The notes under the pieces: generated by a model
What the model was told of the DNA's origin: nothing
The model's database searches: none
What the model saw: the letters and a program-made list of their open reading frames with translations, nothing else
In this document: in pieces, positions 31,857-43,682 of the stretch
Layout: every line of letters starts with the position of its first letter
Numbering within the stretch: the first letter of the stretch is position 1
Source of the DNA: Galeopsis tetrahit
Taxonomy: Eukaryota; Streptophyta; Magnoliopsida; Lamiales; Lamiaceae
Length of the DNA: 64,000 bases
Assembly: GCA_963675135.1 (NCBI GenBank)
Contig: OY776120.1
Span: 11,746,001-11,810,000 of the forward strand
Reading direction: 5' to 3'
Program-made: the position numbers and the translations under genes

Positions 31857-32870
31857 GGGATGGGGTATATACCCCTCCAGCATTGTTTAATACACTCCCC
31901 CTAATTTTTATTAATTCAAAATATATATATGAAATATCAATTTTACCCCTTTTACTAAATCATGTATATACACTCCCCTCTAAAATCCTAATTTTGCAAC
32001 CCAGCCGCTGCTCCTCCGGCAACCACCATCACCTCCGGTCAACCACCTTCTCTTACATCCACAAAAAAAAAAATTTAAAAATAAAAATTCAACAACAAAA
32101 CTTAGAAATAAACTTCCACCAATCCCCAAAACTTAACAAAACTCAACACCAAACTCTAAACCAAAAACTTAAAAATTCAAACAAAACAAAAACTTATTTT
32201 CAACAAATCAGAGTCGACCGAAAATTCTCCCGTCGACAATGGATCGTCGACCAAAAACAATTCGGTCGACTCTGGTTTATCGACCAATTTTGTTTTTAAA
32301 AAAAATTAAATTTTCGTTAATATTGAGTCGACAATATTATCGAAAAAAAGAAAAAAAAAACCTGGAGAAACGGATGGGCGGCGCGGCCAACGAGAGGGTG
32401 GGGATGGGGCACGGCGGGTGGGCGGCGCGGGCTCAACGGCGGCAGCGGATTTGGGAGTGTTAGTTGCAGAAAACGAAAAAAAAGAAAAGAAAAAGAAGAA
32501 GATGCGGGGGCATCTTGCTGCGCGCGGCGTCTTGCTGCGTACGGTGGCGGGGCGGATCTGTTGCGGGGCTTGTCGGCGGCGGTGCGGTGAGGGGCTGGGC
32601 GACGCAGGCACTGGGGAAGAAGATGAGGGCGGCGACGAGAAGAAGATGAGGCGGTGAGGGGCTGCGCTAGAGGAGAAACGAGGGAGGAGGGCGGCGGCGA
32701 ATGGGAAGAAAGAAAGAGAGGCATGGGAGAGAGAGAAGAATGGGAAGAAGATAAGAAAAATTAGGGTTAGGATTATAAGGGGTAAAATTGGTATTTCATA
32801 TATATTTTGAATTAATAAAAAGGAAGGGGGAGTGTATTAAACAAATCTGGAGGGGTATATACCCCATCCC
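31857..32870. mobile_element. Mutator-like element with GC-rich core (copy 2)
   Basis: The ends GGGATGGGGTATATACCCCT and its inverse are followed by over 80 bp of inverted similarity, flanked by a perfect 9-bp duplication TTTCAATTA (31848-31856 and 32871-32879). It is a sibling of copy 1, sharing the ATACCCCTCCAG and ACTCCCCCT words. It also has GTCGAC clusters (32210-32330) and a GC-rich core (about 32370-32710). No transposase. Confidence 0.88.
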
Positions 32871-33067
32871 TTTCAATTATTTGTTTATTAAATTGATTGA
32901 TTTTTTATAAGAGTAATCTTAAAAGTTATTCAATTAATTTAAAATCTCTTTATTGATAATTTTACATACAAACTGCACCAATATCATGCAGCATTTGTAA
33001 AAATATACTATAAATAACTCTAAAATAATAATAAATTATATTCAGAGGACAATTGAAGATTGTGTGA

Positions 33068-33168
33068 CAAAGTGGGATAGCTCAAGTGGTTAGAGCACCA
33101 CTACCTAGCCTTAGGTTCTGGGGAGGGAAAAAAAAAAGGGATGGGTATTTAACTTCAATCAAAAAAAA
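33068..33168 (+). mobile_element. tRNA-derived SINE
   Basis: The head GGGATAGCTCAAGTGGTTAG is a pol III A-box region. The B box is partly deleted (GGTTCTGGG). The tail has GGGTATTTAACTT and poly(A). A 16-bp target duplication ATTGAAGATTGTGTGA flanks it (33052-33067 and 33169-33184). A fuller copy lies at 61767-61885. Confidence 0.9.
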
Positions 33169-33548
33169 ATTGAAGATTGTGTGATTTTAATCTTCTAGTA
33201 TAATGTAAAATTATTCGTAAATAATTCGGTTTCTGAATCAAAACTCGCCACTCCAAATTTTACAATTCAGGGCTAGCTATTTCTTTTTTGTTTTTCTTTA
33301 AATGAATAAAAATTTATAGGTGCTTTTTAGTGGGCTTTCCTGAACGCTTCTTAAACACTAACAAATATACAAATATTTAATGGGCTTTAAGTGGATTAAA
33401 TACAATCAAAGATAATGAACCGTGATGAACAAGTGAAGAACACAGCCAAACTTCTTGAGGAAGTTTAGAAATAGTCAATATAGATTTGAGAGAGAGAGAG
33501 TATTGGGTTTTGTGTTCTTTCCTTCAGCTAAAATGGGCTTATATTGTA

Positions 33549-33678
33549 CTTTGTGTGTCCCATAAAAACTTTCATACTAAATTTAATGACATTAAATTTA
33601 ATATTTTATATATTGTATGGGTAGAGTTTCTAAAGGATTGAAAAAATAGGTGTGAAAGTTTTTTTGGAACGGAGAGAG
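33549..33678. mobile_element. degenerate Stowaway-like MITE (130 bp)
   Basis: The ends TGTCCCATAAAAACTTTCA and, inverted, GTTCCAAAAAAACTTTCAC are adjacent to TA on both sides. The outer bases have diverged from CTCCCTCCGTCCC. Confidence 0.55.
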
Positions 33679-33680
33679 TA

Positions 33681-34225
33681 TGATTTTGGCCACTGCCTTT
33701 ACAGCTGTCGGACTGTTATTTGCCTCTGGATCCAATCAACTAAAGTTGATGGGACGGCCGCGTTAAACACGCCTTGAACGGTGCACTATTGCATTATTGT
33801 TAGACCTATGCTCGTCATGAGCGAGGAGAGTATACATATACCTAAATACTTAATGAACTAAACTACAAAGGACTTTTGGTCGCTGGGATGCATGATCACT
33901 GGTTGTCCCAGGCTATGTGCTCTCGATGGGGACATAACATGAACCGCTTGGTTCATGTTCGCCTTTTGCTTACTCGCGAGCATATAAAAACTTATTGACT
34001 TGAAGTTGACTAGTCATCACATGAATAATGTTGACCGATCGTTGCCATATGGAGGGATGATGTGGATGATGACTTTTTAAAGGTTGACTTTTGACCGCGT
34101 ATAATAATTACATAACTGTATTCATTTTTGTACAAAAAGCAAGAATTAATATTAAATGTAGTCCAAACTCCAAAGCCAAAGGTAATGGTTTGGTTTTGTT
34201 ATGAGCTACTGTATTACTGTATTAG
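33681..34225. other. unassigned spacer before the LINE
   Basis: It has more balanced base composition than its surroundings (GGACGGCCGCGTTAAACACG near 33755, CGAGCATATAAAAACTTATT near 33975), so it may be an old repeat or a promoter fragment. No frame or domain supports a gene. Confidence 0.35.
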
Positions 34226-36960
34226 GTCGACATAAGAGCCCGTACCTTTATAGAATTACAGGAGGATTTGAAGGCACGCAACTCACTCCTATTCCAAAAA
34301 GCTAATGCAAAATGGGCAGTAGAAGGTGACGTTAATTCAAAGGCATTCCATGCCATGATCAAAAGCAGAGCTCTCAAGAACAGCATCACAGGCCTGTGGA
34401 TAGATGGGGAGTGGGTGGAATCAGTCTCAAGGATAAAAAATGGAGTGTTTAAGTTCTTCAGTAAACATTTCGAGGCATCTTCGGGACAGAGGCTGAGGAT
34501 GCCTAATCATTTGTTCACTCGTCGACTGGACGAAGCTGATAATGCAGTCCTCAACGCGCCTTTCTCGGTGGAAGAAGTAAAGGAAGCAGTTTGGGCATGC
34601 GACGGAAACAGTAGCCCGGGGCCAGACGACTTCTCGTTTGCTTTTATAAAAAATTCGTGGGAGATAATTCAGGCGGACATAATGAAAATGATGGAGGAGT
34701 TCCATAGAAATGGGAAAATTGTCAAAGGTTTAAACCCATCTTTCATAGTTTTGATCCCAAAAAAGGAACAGGCACAGAGACTGGAAGAGTTTAGGCCTAT
34801 CTCTTTAATCGGAAGCGCGTACAAAATCATGGCAAAAGTGTTGGCAAAGAGATTGAGTAAGGTAATCGAGAAGGTGATATCGGATAATCAGTCGGCTTTC
34901 ATCGGGGGCAGACAGATCATGGATGGCATTCTAATCCTAAATGAAGCAATAGAAGAGGCTAAGCGCAAAAAGATTCCGAGACTACTATTCAAGGTCGACT
35001 TTGCTAAGGCTTATGACTCGGTCTCGTGGAATTTCCTAGATGAAATGCTGGAGGGGATGAACTTTAGTGAGAAGTGGAGAAGCTGGATTAAAGAGTGTGT
35101 CTCAACTGCAACGGCGTCAGTTCTAGTCAATGGCAGTCCGTCGGGGGAGTTTCAGCTCAAGAGGGGGTTGAGACAAGGCGACCCGCTGTCTCCATTCTTA
35201 TACCTAGTGGTAGCCGAAGGCCTTAGTTTACTGATACAGAAGGCTGAGGAGCAGGGTCTACTCAAAGGAGCGTTGTTAGGTAAGAATCAAATCCAAGTTT
35301 CTCACCTACAGTATGCCGACGACACAGTTTTCTTATGCTCAGGCGACCAAGAAAATGTAAAAACAATAAAAGCGATTTTACGGAATTTTGAGCTGATGTC
35401 AGGCCTCAAAGTAAACTTCAACAAATGCTCTCTTGCTGGGGTGCACATACCCGAAACCGAGCTACATCAGCGGGCTGCGTTTTAGGATGCCTACCAACCT
35501 CAATCCCATTCTCATATCTGGGAATAAAGGTTGGCGGTAATCACAGGTTGCAGAGTTCTTGGAGGGGGCTAACCCAAAAAATTAAAAATCGACTCGAGTC
35601 TTGGCATTCGAAGCACATATCCATGGGGGGAAAGGCGACTCTAATCCAATCCGTTCTGTCCGCAATGCCAATTTACTGTCTATCCTTCTTCAAACTTCCG
35701 AAGAAAACCATTAGTGATATTAGGAAATTACAGCGCAATTTTTTGTGGGGTGGGAATGAAATCAAATCCAAAATCTCTTGGGTGAGTTGGGAGGAAATAT
35801 GTAAAAAGAAGGAAGAGGGGGGGTTGGGAATTAGAGAGTTAGAATCATTCAACTTAGCTTTGTTAGGGAAGTGGGTGTGGCGCTTTCTAGAAGAGGGTGA
35901 TAGGATGTGGGTGAGGGTTCTTAAATCTCTCTATGGGGGTCTGGGCACAGTGGGTTCAGTGGGGTCTCTTAGAGGAGGCAGGGGGAACAAAAGTATATCT
36001 GGGTGGTGGAGGGATATTTTAACAATTTATGAGGGAGGGGCTCAGGGTAACTTGAGGGATGAAATAGAAGTGGTAATAGGAAATGGGGAAAATGTGCAAT
36101 TTTGGTACGACCACTGGGCAGGGAACTTGGTGTTAAAGGATAGGTTTAAGAAGCTTTACCAGTTAAGTGTTCAAAAACATAGAATGGTGTGCGAGATGGG
36201 TGACTGGGAGGGAGAATCGGAGTGGAGGTGGAAGTGGAAGTGGAGGAGAAAATTGTCGGATAGGGAATGTTTAATGCTTAACGAGTTGATTGCTCTTATT
36301 GACAGGAAGGCACCGGAGCAACATAAAGGCGACTCATGGAGATGGAAACACTCACCACAGGGACTCTATTGCACGAAGATAGCCTACGAAAGGAGAATCC
36401 TGGCCAAAACGGACAACACAAGTCCAACCGAATCAAAGGAAATTTTCAAAAAGCTATGGAGAAATTGGGCTCCCCGAAAAGCAACGATAACAGCTTGGAG
36501 AGCGATTCGACTGAGACTCCCAACAATAGACAAGCTAGGCGAGAGAGGTGTTCGTTTTCCGGCGGAACAATCAAAGTGTAAACTCTGCAAAGCAGCAGAC
36601 GAGACAATCAACCATACTCTGTTCACCTGTGTTGAGAGTCGAGTAGTGTGGAATGAGATTAACAGCTGGATGCACCAACAAGCAATTATACACATGGACC
36701 CAGGTAAAAATTTCTTACAATTTAACGGGTTGCTGGGCAGAGGAAAACACGAAAACATAGCAACAACAGTTTGGATCGGGGTAGTGTGGTGCATCTGGAA
36801 TTTAAGAAATGAAATCTGTTTCAAGGAAGGCAAAATGGACAGCAAGAAAATAGTGGAAACCGTCAAACTCAGATTGAAGGTATGGATTGGGAACAAGATT
36901 AGCAAAGTAAAGGAAAGCACAATTGAAGAGTGGAGAACAGACCCTGCATCTTGTTGGTAG
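34226..36960 (+). pseudogene. LINE ORF2: reverse transcriptase and zf-RVT domain, frameshifted
   Basis: The frame is open from the truncation point (VDIRARTFIELQEDLKARN), earlier than any ATG. RT motifs are present in order: SSPGPDDFSFAF, FRPISLIGSAYK, LLFKVDFAKAYDSVSW, RGLRQGDPLSPFLY and the catalytic YADD (about residue 370). Near 35465-35485 the frame shifts by one base and continues as IPFSYLGIKVGGN through the thumb, then WRNWAPRKATITAWRA and a CKLCKAADETINHTLF zinc-binding RVT-associated domain, ending CW-TAG. Apart from that one frameshift I see no stop, so the copy is fairly young. The enzyme would copy its own RNA at a nicked chromosomal site. Confidence 0.9.
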
Positions 36961-37160
36961 GGTCCAATCATGGCTGAAGATGGAAGAGGTGTAATAGCAG
37001 ATCAAAGAATGCTCTGTTTTCTTTTGTTCTGTTTTTGGTTTCTGTTCTTATGATAGGATGAAGTAGTAGTAATAATGGATCTCACATTTGTAAGGGTGGT
37101 GTACCCCTTGTACCCATTTTTACAAATAAAAACTCTTTTTACTGATCAAAAAAAAAAAAA
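34226..37160 (+). mobile_element. L1-type LINE, 5'-truncated
   Basis: It carries the reverse transcriptase and C-terminal part of ORF2, then a 200-bp 3'UTR (ending TTTTTACTGATC) and a poly(A) tract ending at 37160. The endonuclease and ORF1 are missing, as expected from incomplete reverse transcription. I could not find a convincing target duplication. Confidence 0.88.
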
Positions 37161-37292
37161 TTCTCACGGTAAAATACCACAATTCTCCATTATGGCCCTA
37201 TGCCAAAGTTAATCATAAAAAGCAACGATTGATTACTAATGTTGAAGCTTAATTTTGTGGTTTTGTTGATTCATCTTAATTAATTTGGTTTC

Positions 37293-37471
37293 TATTGGGA
37301 ATATAATATATTTAAGATATATTATAATTATTCACTTTTCTTAAATAGATTTAAATCTTATCTATTTGTAAGATATAGATTAGATATCCTTTTGTATCTA
37401 TATATACTCCCTTGTACTTATTTACAATTACTCAATGAAATTATAATTTCACAATTCATTGTTTCTCTATA
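37293..37471 (+). repeat. R1 5' LTR
   Basis: It starts TATTGGGAATATAATA and ends GTTTCTCTATA. The termini are TA...TA instead of TG...CA, but both LTR borders and the GTTTC duplication fix them. CTATATATACTCCC near 37400 is a likely TATA box. Confidence 0.93.
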
Positions 37472-37491
37472 TGGTATCAACGAGTAACGCC
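37472..37491 (+). other. R1 primer-binding site
   Basis: TGGTATCAACGAGTAACGCC directly abuts the LTR. The first eight bases fit the 3' end of initiator methionine tRNA and the rest deviates from the usual GAGC, so priming fit is partial. Confidence 0.65.
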
Positions 37492-38005
37492 TCGATCCGA
37501 CATTCTCCCTTGTAGTCGTTGTTCGACGTCTGACGTTGTGCAAAACTCCCGACTACCACCCTCCACCATCGAGCCTTGTACTGCTCGAGAACTCCTCTGT
37601 TTCCTTAATTACAACCTCACTACTACTTGTTCCTTTCTTCCGTTATCAATTTCTTCCTCCCCCTGCTTCTTAAATCAATTTCTTAATTCACGATTCAGTT
37701 ATCAAAAAAATAATTCAGCGAAAACCGTGCCGCGTTATCATTCAAGCAGCAACCCACACCGCTTCTTGATTCTTTAATCACCGACTCAACCGATTAAAAA
37801 TATATATATATATATCCTCATCTTCCTATCTCTCAGGACTCTACAACCGCACCTAATAATTCCTCCATAACCGCCCAAAAACTCCTCTGGTTTGATAAAT
37901 CCAGCCTCCCATACCACTAATTACTTTCTTGATCGAACAACCCACTCAACTCTCTTCACGCACTCCCCTGCAACTTAACTCCTCCCAGAATTTCATCAAA
38001 CCTCC

Positions 38006-38515
38006 ATGGCGGATCCGGCAAAAAAAGTAGATGGATGCCTCGCGTTTAACATTGCGGCACAGGCACCCCCCAAACTCACGTCTGTAAATTACACGGCGTG
38101 GGCGTGTAATTCCGAACATTACTCACGGGTTATGGCCTCTTCGGCCACCTCAACGGCACCAAAAAGTGCCCGACTCCCTCCAATTCGGCGACAAGCGACG
38201 ACGCCGAACCTGATCCCGATGTCGAGCACTGGGTTCGCCAAGACCACCTCATCCTATCTGCTATCGTTGGCTCTCTAACGCCAACAATCATCCCCTTCAT
38301 AGCCTCCTCGAAAACTGCTAACGAGGCTTGGAAAACTCTTGAGAATATCTATGGCAAATCTTCTCGTGGTCGCATCTTGGCTTTAAAGAATAAACTTCAC
38401 TCTCCATCTAAAGGCACACGTTCTATAACAGAGTTTCTAAATGACATTCGCACTACAGTGGACGAACTTGCTCACATCGGCGTCACAATTGACTCCAAAA
38501 ACCCACTACTTACTA
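38006..38515 (+). pseudogene. R1 gag, 5' part, frameshifted and truncated
   Basis: ATG at 38006 opens MADPAKKVDG and PPKLTSVNYTAW, typical copia gag. After about 38130 the coding frame changes, giving LILSAIVGSLTPTIIPF and TANEAWKTLENIYGKSSRGR (UBN2-type gag). It stops at the junction with R2 near 38515. The middle of gag is absent; its 3' end reappears at 55304. Confidence 0.8.
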
Positions 38516-38520
38516 GTCTT

Positions 38521-39858
38521 TGAATCCTTCTTAGGTTGACATGACCCAATCTTAGATGCCAAAGGTATGTTTGATTCAACTTAGAAGGTTCCTTTCTCTT
38601 ATTTAATGATGATGATGAATGAGCTTCAGTCACAGTATGATATGCACACGTAATAGTATAAAGATTATTTTCTAACGTGCTAGAACAGATTAAAGAGTCA
38701 TTTCTCATTATAACAACATTGTCATTAAAAACAACTGAGCATCCATCCAAAAACAACTTCGAAACAGAAATTAAATTTCTCCGAAAATTCGGCACGTATA
38801 AAACGTTCTTTAATACTAAAACAGAATTATAAAAACATAAGTGCACGTCTCCCACTGCAACCACTGATACTATCGCAGCATTGCCCAAACTAATAGTAAT
38901 CTCGCCCTCACTCAGTTCCCTTGTCTGCAGAAACCCCTGCAAGGTGTAACAAACATGGTCAGTGGCTCCTGTATCTACTACCCAAGAAAAGGCAGAACAA
39001 GCCGCAAAACATGTTTCAACAACTAAAGCGAGAGACGTACCAGAGTTGTCCTTTTTCAGGAGAGGACAATCAGACTTCCAATGTCCCGTCTTGTTGCACT
39101 TGAAACATTTGCCCTTCGGCTTTTTCACGCCACCAGAAGGCGCTAGTTTCTTGCTCCCACTGCTTTCACCACCACTCTTTTTCTGTAAAGGCTTTTTCTT
39201 CTTCTTGCCATTAGACGAAGAAGGTCCAGCCTGAACAGTAACATTGGCCTGTGGTCGTTTACCCATGAGACCCTCCACCGCGACCAATTCTGTAAGAAGC
39301 TCGGTTAAAGTATAATCCTTCTTACTCATGATTGCGTTTACATGGAAGTTCTCAAAAGACTTTGGGAGCGAGTGTAGGATCATATCGATCTTGGTGTCAT
39401 TATCGATTAACCCTCCGAGGACCTCAATCTCATTCAGATATTCCATCATCTTGAGACCGTGGTCCCTCACGGACGCTCCCTCTGGCATAGAGGTTGACAT
39501 GATCTTCCTCATAGCCTCAAAGCGGGCAGCCCTATCTTTCTCACCAAAAAGCTCTTTGAGGCTCAACATCATAGCTGCGGCACTAGGCATAGTTTGATGC
39601 TGCTGTTGTAAAACATTTGACATCGAGGCCAAAATGTAACAATGAGCCATATCATCAGCCTTGTGCCACTTCTTATGAGCCTCCCTTTGCTCTTTAGTAG
39701 ATTCGGCTCCCAAAGGGGCAGGAGCAGGTGTATCGAGCACAAACTTGTACTCATCAGCAACTAGGACAATGTCCAAATTTCTTTTCCAATCCAAGTAATT
39801 TTGACCAATAAGCTTATTTTGATTTAAGATAACCATAAGTGGGTTGAATGTCACCATA
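38521..39858 (-). pseudogene. R2 gag-protease-preintegrase, 3'-truncated
   Basis: The likely start at 39858 reads MVTFNPLMVILNQNKLIGQN. Gag (UBN2-type, YLDWKRNLDIVLVADEYKF) is followed by a Lys/Ser linker, a CCHC zinc knuckle CFKCNKTGHWKSDC, the protease WVVDTGATDHVC, and the pre-integrase YLWHLRLGHVNLRRI. The frame is open for about 445 codons and lost only by truncation at R1. The product would package and process retrotransposon RNA in cytoplasmic particles. Confidence 0.85.
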
Positions 39859-41124
39859 ATGTATCTGAAATAAATAAAATGCAAGCAATAAATCACATAA
39901 GTTTGAAGCATAAAACATTGGAAACCTTCAAAACCAATATTCAACACAACCTCCAACAGCCCAACAAACACATATGCAAGCCACGTTAGGGTGGTCGTTT
40001 ACACATGTATTCATCGACCAGACATTTAGTCTTTAATTTCAATATCACGTCAACTTATCCTTATGACGAATGAAATTAACAGTCGAACTTTAACTGGCCA
40101 TGTGAACTAGAACAGTGACCCCGTTGGGGGGTTATATTAAAATTCACATCTAAGTGATGACCACAATTTAACAACAGTTATCTTGAATTATTCTTTACTG
40201 ATGAACTCATGGATGACACATCCGTTAGGGAAGATCACACACTTCATCTAAAGATTAAAACAGTTTTATTAGAAGTCTTAACTAATAAGCTCGCGAATGT
40301 TGCACCCGTTAGGGGAAGACTCCCAAGGTCCCACGAGCAACATACACCTTACTTAAAGACCAATTGTGGAGGCCTATAAATTTATTAAAATTCAATTATC
40401 TCACTTAGTCATTTTAACATGAAGATTATTCATTGGCATAGCAAATTAACAAAAATTAACACATACATGCCATAACAATACAAGATGCGATAAACATAGG
40501 CAAAAATAAATAAATGCACATCTATCGCAACCCCTTGAAAACCTATCAAAAACAGCCTACTATAAGCTATTACAATGATAAAAAATAAATAGTGGCGCGG
40601 ACGGATGCCTCGCATCGGCCTCTCACGCAATGCAAAAACCTCGAATTCTCGTCCACCGACAAAAACTGGCAGAAAACTTCATCAAGGCTTTTGAATTAGG
40701 CCTCGCCACTCGTTGTCTCAGCATAGCTGTGACTCCTGTAGATCTCGTCGAGACGTTTCCGAAAAGGTCTTGTGGGCTGAAAACGGACACCCGAGTCAAA
40801 AGTTATGGCCAAAACAGTTTTCACCGTCCAAGGCCATAACCCGAAAAACCCAGATTACTGTTTTCAGATCTTCCATCGACACCGCCCATTCTCACGATCA
40901 AAAATTACAATATAAACGAGCAAAACCCTACTACAGTGATCTATGAAAAAATCCTATACTACCCACACTTATTATCTGGTGGGAAAAACGATTACCACAT
41001 CACACAAGGGTTGCGATAGAATAAAAACCTTAAATAATAAATGACAGAAATGAATCCATACATGAAACAAAAAAAATTGAATCATACAACAGTACGTTTC
41101 AGGCAGAGCCAACAATCTACGAAT
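39859..41124 (-). other. R2 untranslated leader
   Basis: A 1.3-kb leader between PBS and gag, without a supported ORF. It contains short palindromic blocks (GTTAGGG / CCCGTTAGGG words near 40225 and 40310) that may be RNA-structure elements. It is long for a copia element. Confidence 0.5.
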
Positions 41125-41140
41125 CCAGGCTCTGATACCG
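41125..41140 (-). other. R2 primer-binding site
   Basis: On the minus strand CGGTATCAGAGCCTGG, one mismatch from the initiator-Met tRNA complement, next to the LTR end TGTTCCAGCA. Confidence 0.8.
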
Positions 41141-41142
41141 AT

Positions 41143-42386
41143 TGCTGGAACACGCCGGCGAAGGCGGTCCGTCACCAGGATCGTTGTCGGATGCCAAACG
41201 TATAAACAAATAAATAAAACCTAAACATGCTTCTAAAACATAGTTTAGATCTGTTACCCTTGAAGATCGAGGCGTTGATTCCAATCTGCAGATCTTCTAG
41301 TCTGTCTCCCAACTTCGCTCGAACACCGGGTGGACGGCGTGCTATCAAACGTGGAGAAGGTGCCTCAATTTCGTCTCCTTGAAACCCTAGCCGTTTTTCT
41401 CTATTTCGTGTGTGCTAGGGTTTCAAAACTGAATTGAGGCTCCTATTTATAATTTCCATAAGTTTCATGGGCCAGACTAGGGATCCATTAGAAGGTATAG
41501 GGCTTGGGCTTCTTACAGGCCCAAATACTCTTATGTTCAGCCCAGAACATATAATTTGGCCCGAGAACATTAATTCATTCCACTAGAGAATTAATGTTGC
41601 ACTCCCGTCCTATCCCAAACCGAATCAGGGCTTCTATTAGACTTTATAATTCCCCGTGTTAAAGATATCGCACGTCCATTAATTATTAAAGCTTCTGACT
41701 TCTTTAAATAATTAATCTCTATAATTCCTTTGAGTAGTACCACTCAACCTCGTTGTCGTACGGATTAAATCCACCTGCAGGGTTTAGTACGACAATCCTT
41801 TATGAGTTTCCTCAAGGGGACGTCATCAGCCTGGATGTACAGGACACGGTGCCCTAATGCCAATAAGTAGACATCATGCGAGCGATGCCACTACCCAAAA
41901 TACGGAGCGTGAAGAATCTAACAAGATTCTCACCTATGGTACATCAAAGTAGTGAACAAGCACCCCACACATCTAAATATCACACTTAGGGTTAAGAATC
42001 ATAAAAGTCACCAAGACTTCTAGTTCTTCATAACAGTCAGAACAGAAGAACATGTCTTATCTGTGATCCATTCAATACGCCACAGCGCACTAGTATAAAC
42101 TAATGGCCAAGACAAACCACTAACAAGTTTACACTACAACTTAAACCAATAGTTTTGTCCATAACTATCTCAGTTGTGAATACATTTTATATCTTACAAG
42201 GAACTGACAATGTGATCTTCTGTGTGACTACAAACCCACCACATCGTCTACAATGCAAGATAAGCAGACATACAAGTAATCACAAAGAATGCGATAATGT
42301 GAAAAACCATTTATTTCAGATAAAAAGGAAATCAAATATACGTCACAAAAGCCCACTAAAAGTTTGCTTTACAGTATACACTAACA
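41143..42386 (-). repeat. R2 5' LTR
   Basis: On the minus strand it starts TGTTAGTGTATACTG, ends TGTTCCAGCA and is about 1.24 kb. The outer border is set by the exact point where R3 LTR sequence resumes (42387); it is uncertain by about two bases because CA is shared. Confidence 0.65.
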
Positions 42387-43486
42387 CATATGTGTTTATA
42401 TTAACTGATTAGATTGTTATTGAGCTATGAATAATCATTGTATAGAGCTCATAATTTTTTGTTGTAATAAATAGATGGTTTGTATAGTTTTTAAGTTGAC
42501 TAAGCTATAAGCTTAAAGTAATGTAATAGTCTTGTTAAGATAGAATAGTCTACTGTTGAAGATTGCAAGAGAAGGCTAGACAAGAAGAGTTGAGGTCTAC
42601 TACGCAAGACAGGTGGACTACAAGACAAGTGCTTACATGACTCCACAAGACAAGTTATCTAGAAGTCAACTTGGAGATATTTAAAGGAAAAGCGCGTATG
42701 AAGATAAGATTACAGAGTTAGTTAAGGAATAACTAATTAACTGAAGAAACGCGTGAAAGGATAAAAAAAAGAATAAGTTTCAAGTTAGTTTTCAAGAAAA
42801 GGTTGTTACACAACTGAAAGTTCTTGGAATTGAAAGTCTATAAATACCTTATGGTATTGATTCATTAGAGACTACTGATATTACTGATACTACTGCATAC
42901 AAAAGCATTATTGAAGAAAATACTCTCAGAGATTGAAGTTCAGAAAGTGAAGCTACGCAAGACAAGTGAAGATCGAAGAAGGCTACTACTGAACGAAGAA
43001 AAGTTTTATTTTCGTTTACTGTTTCAAGTTGCTAGTTACTTGTAAAATAGCTAGTTAGATCGAAGAGGCACTTGGTAGTGTTGTCGAGAAGATCTAAGTC
43101 TTATTTCTTGGGACTTAAAGCTACAAGAACATATTACTCCATTGGACGAGTTAATAAGAATATCACAACTGGGTTGTGAGAGTGGATGTAGACAAGTTGT
43201 CGAACCACTATAAATCGTTTGTGTTGTTTACTTTACTGTTTTGTTGGTTTTAATTGCTTAATTGTTTAATTGTCTAAATACACGTCTAAACTAGATTAGT
43301 TGAGTATAGAACAGAGTTCTTTGATTTTAAAGGATTGAGTATAAACTTTAATTGGGCTCATTGTTAATTTCGTATTCCACACAGTGTAATTCTGATATAT
43401 CGAAAGATTTTAGAAAAGTCTATTCACCCCCCTCTAGACATTTTCTTTAGCTTCCCTCGATATTAACTCAACCTTTGGGACCTACA
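42387..43486 (+). repeat. R3 5' LTR, truncated at its 5' end
   Basis: It begins CATATGTGTTTATATTAACT, equal to position 54203 of the 3' LTR, and ends GGGACCTACA. The first 209 bp are missing where R2 abuts. Confidence 0.93.
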
Positions 43487-43488
43487 AG

Positions 43489-43500
43489 TGGTATCAGAGC
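43489..43500 (+). other. R3 primer-binding site
   Basis: TGGTATCAGAGC, the initiator-Met tRNA complement, lies two bases after the LTR. Confidence 0.92.
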
Positions 43501-43682
43501 AGTAGTTTACGAACTGTTGTTTCTTGATAACCGACTTAAGACTTAGGGTGAAGTTGTGGTTCTTAATCATACTTGCTTACGTGTTCTTGACCAATATTCT
43601 TGATATATCTGTTTCTTCTTCCCTGTTCTTGAACTGACTTCTTCTTGATCATAAACCTGCTTAATACATATCTTCTTGAATC

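Larger units (their letters stand above)
38521..42386 (-). mobile_element. copia retrotransposon R2 remnant (minus strand): 5' LTR, leader, gag, start of pol
   Basis: Reading on the minus strand: LTR (42386 down to 41143), PBS, a 1.3-kb leader, gag-protease, then an abrupt end in the pre-integrase domain at the R1 junction. The rest of pol and the 3' LTR are gone. It is fused at its LTR start to the truncated 5' LTR of R3. Confidence 0.8.

Noticed and set aside
32306..32724. Pro/Ser/Arg-rich frames in the second twin element
   Set aside because: Same reason: open on several frames because of base composition.
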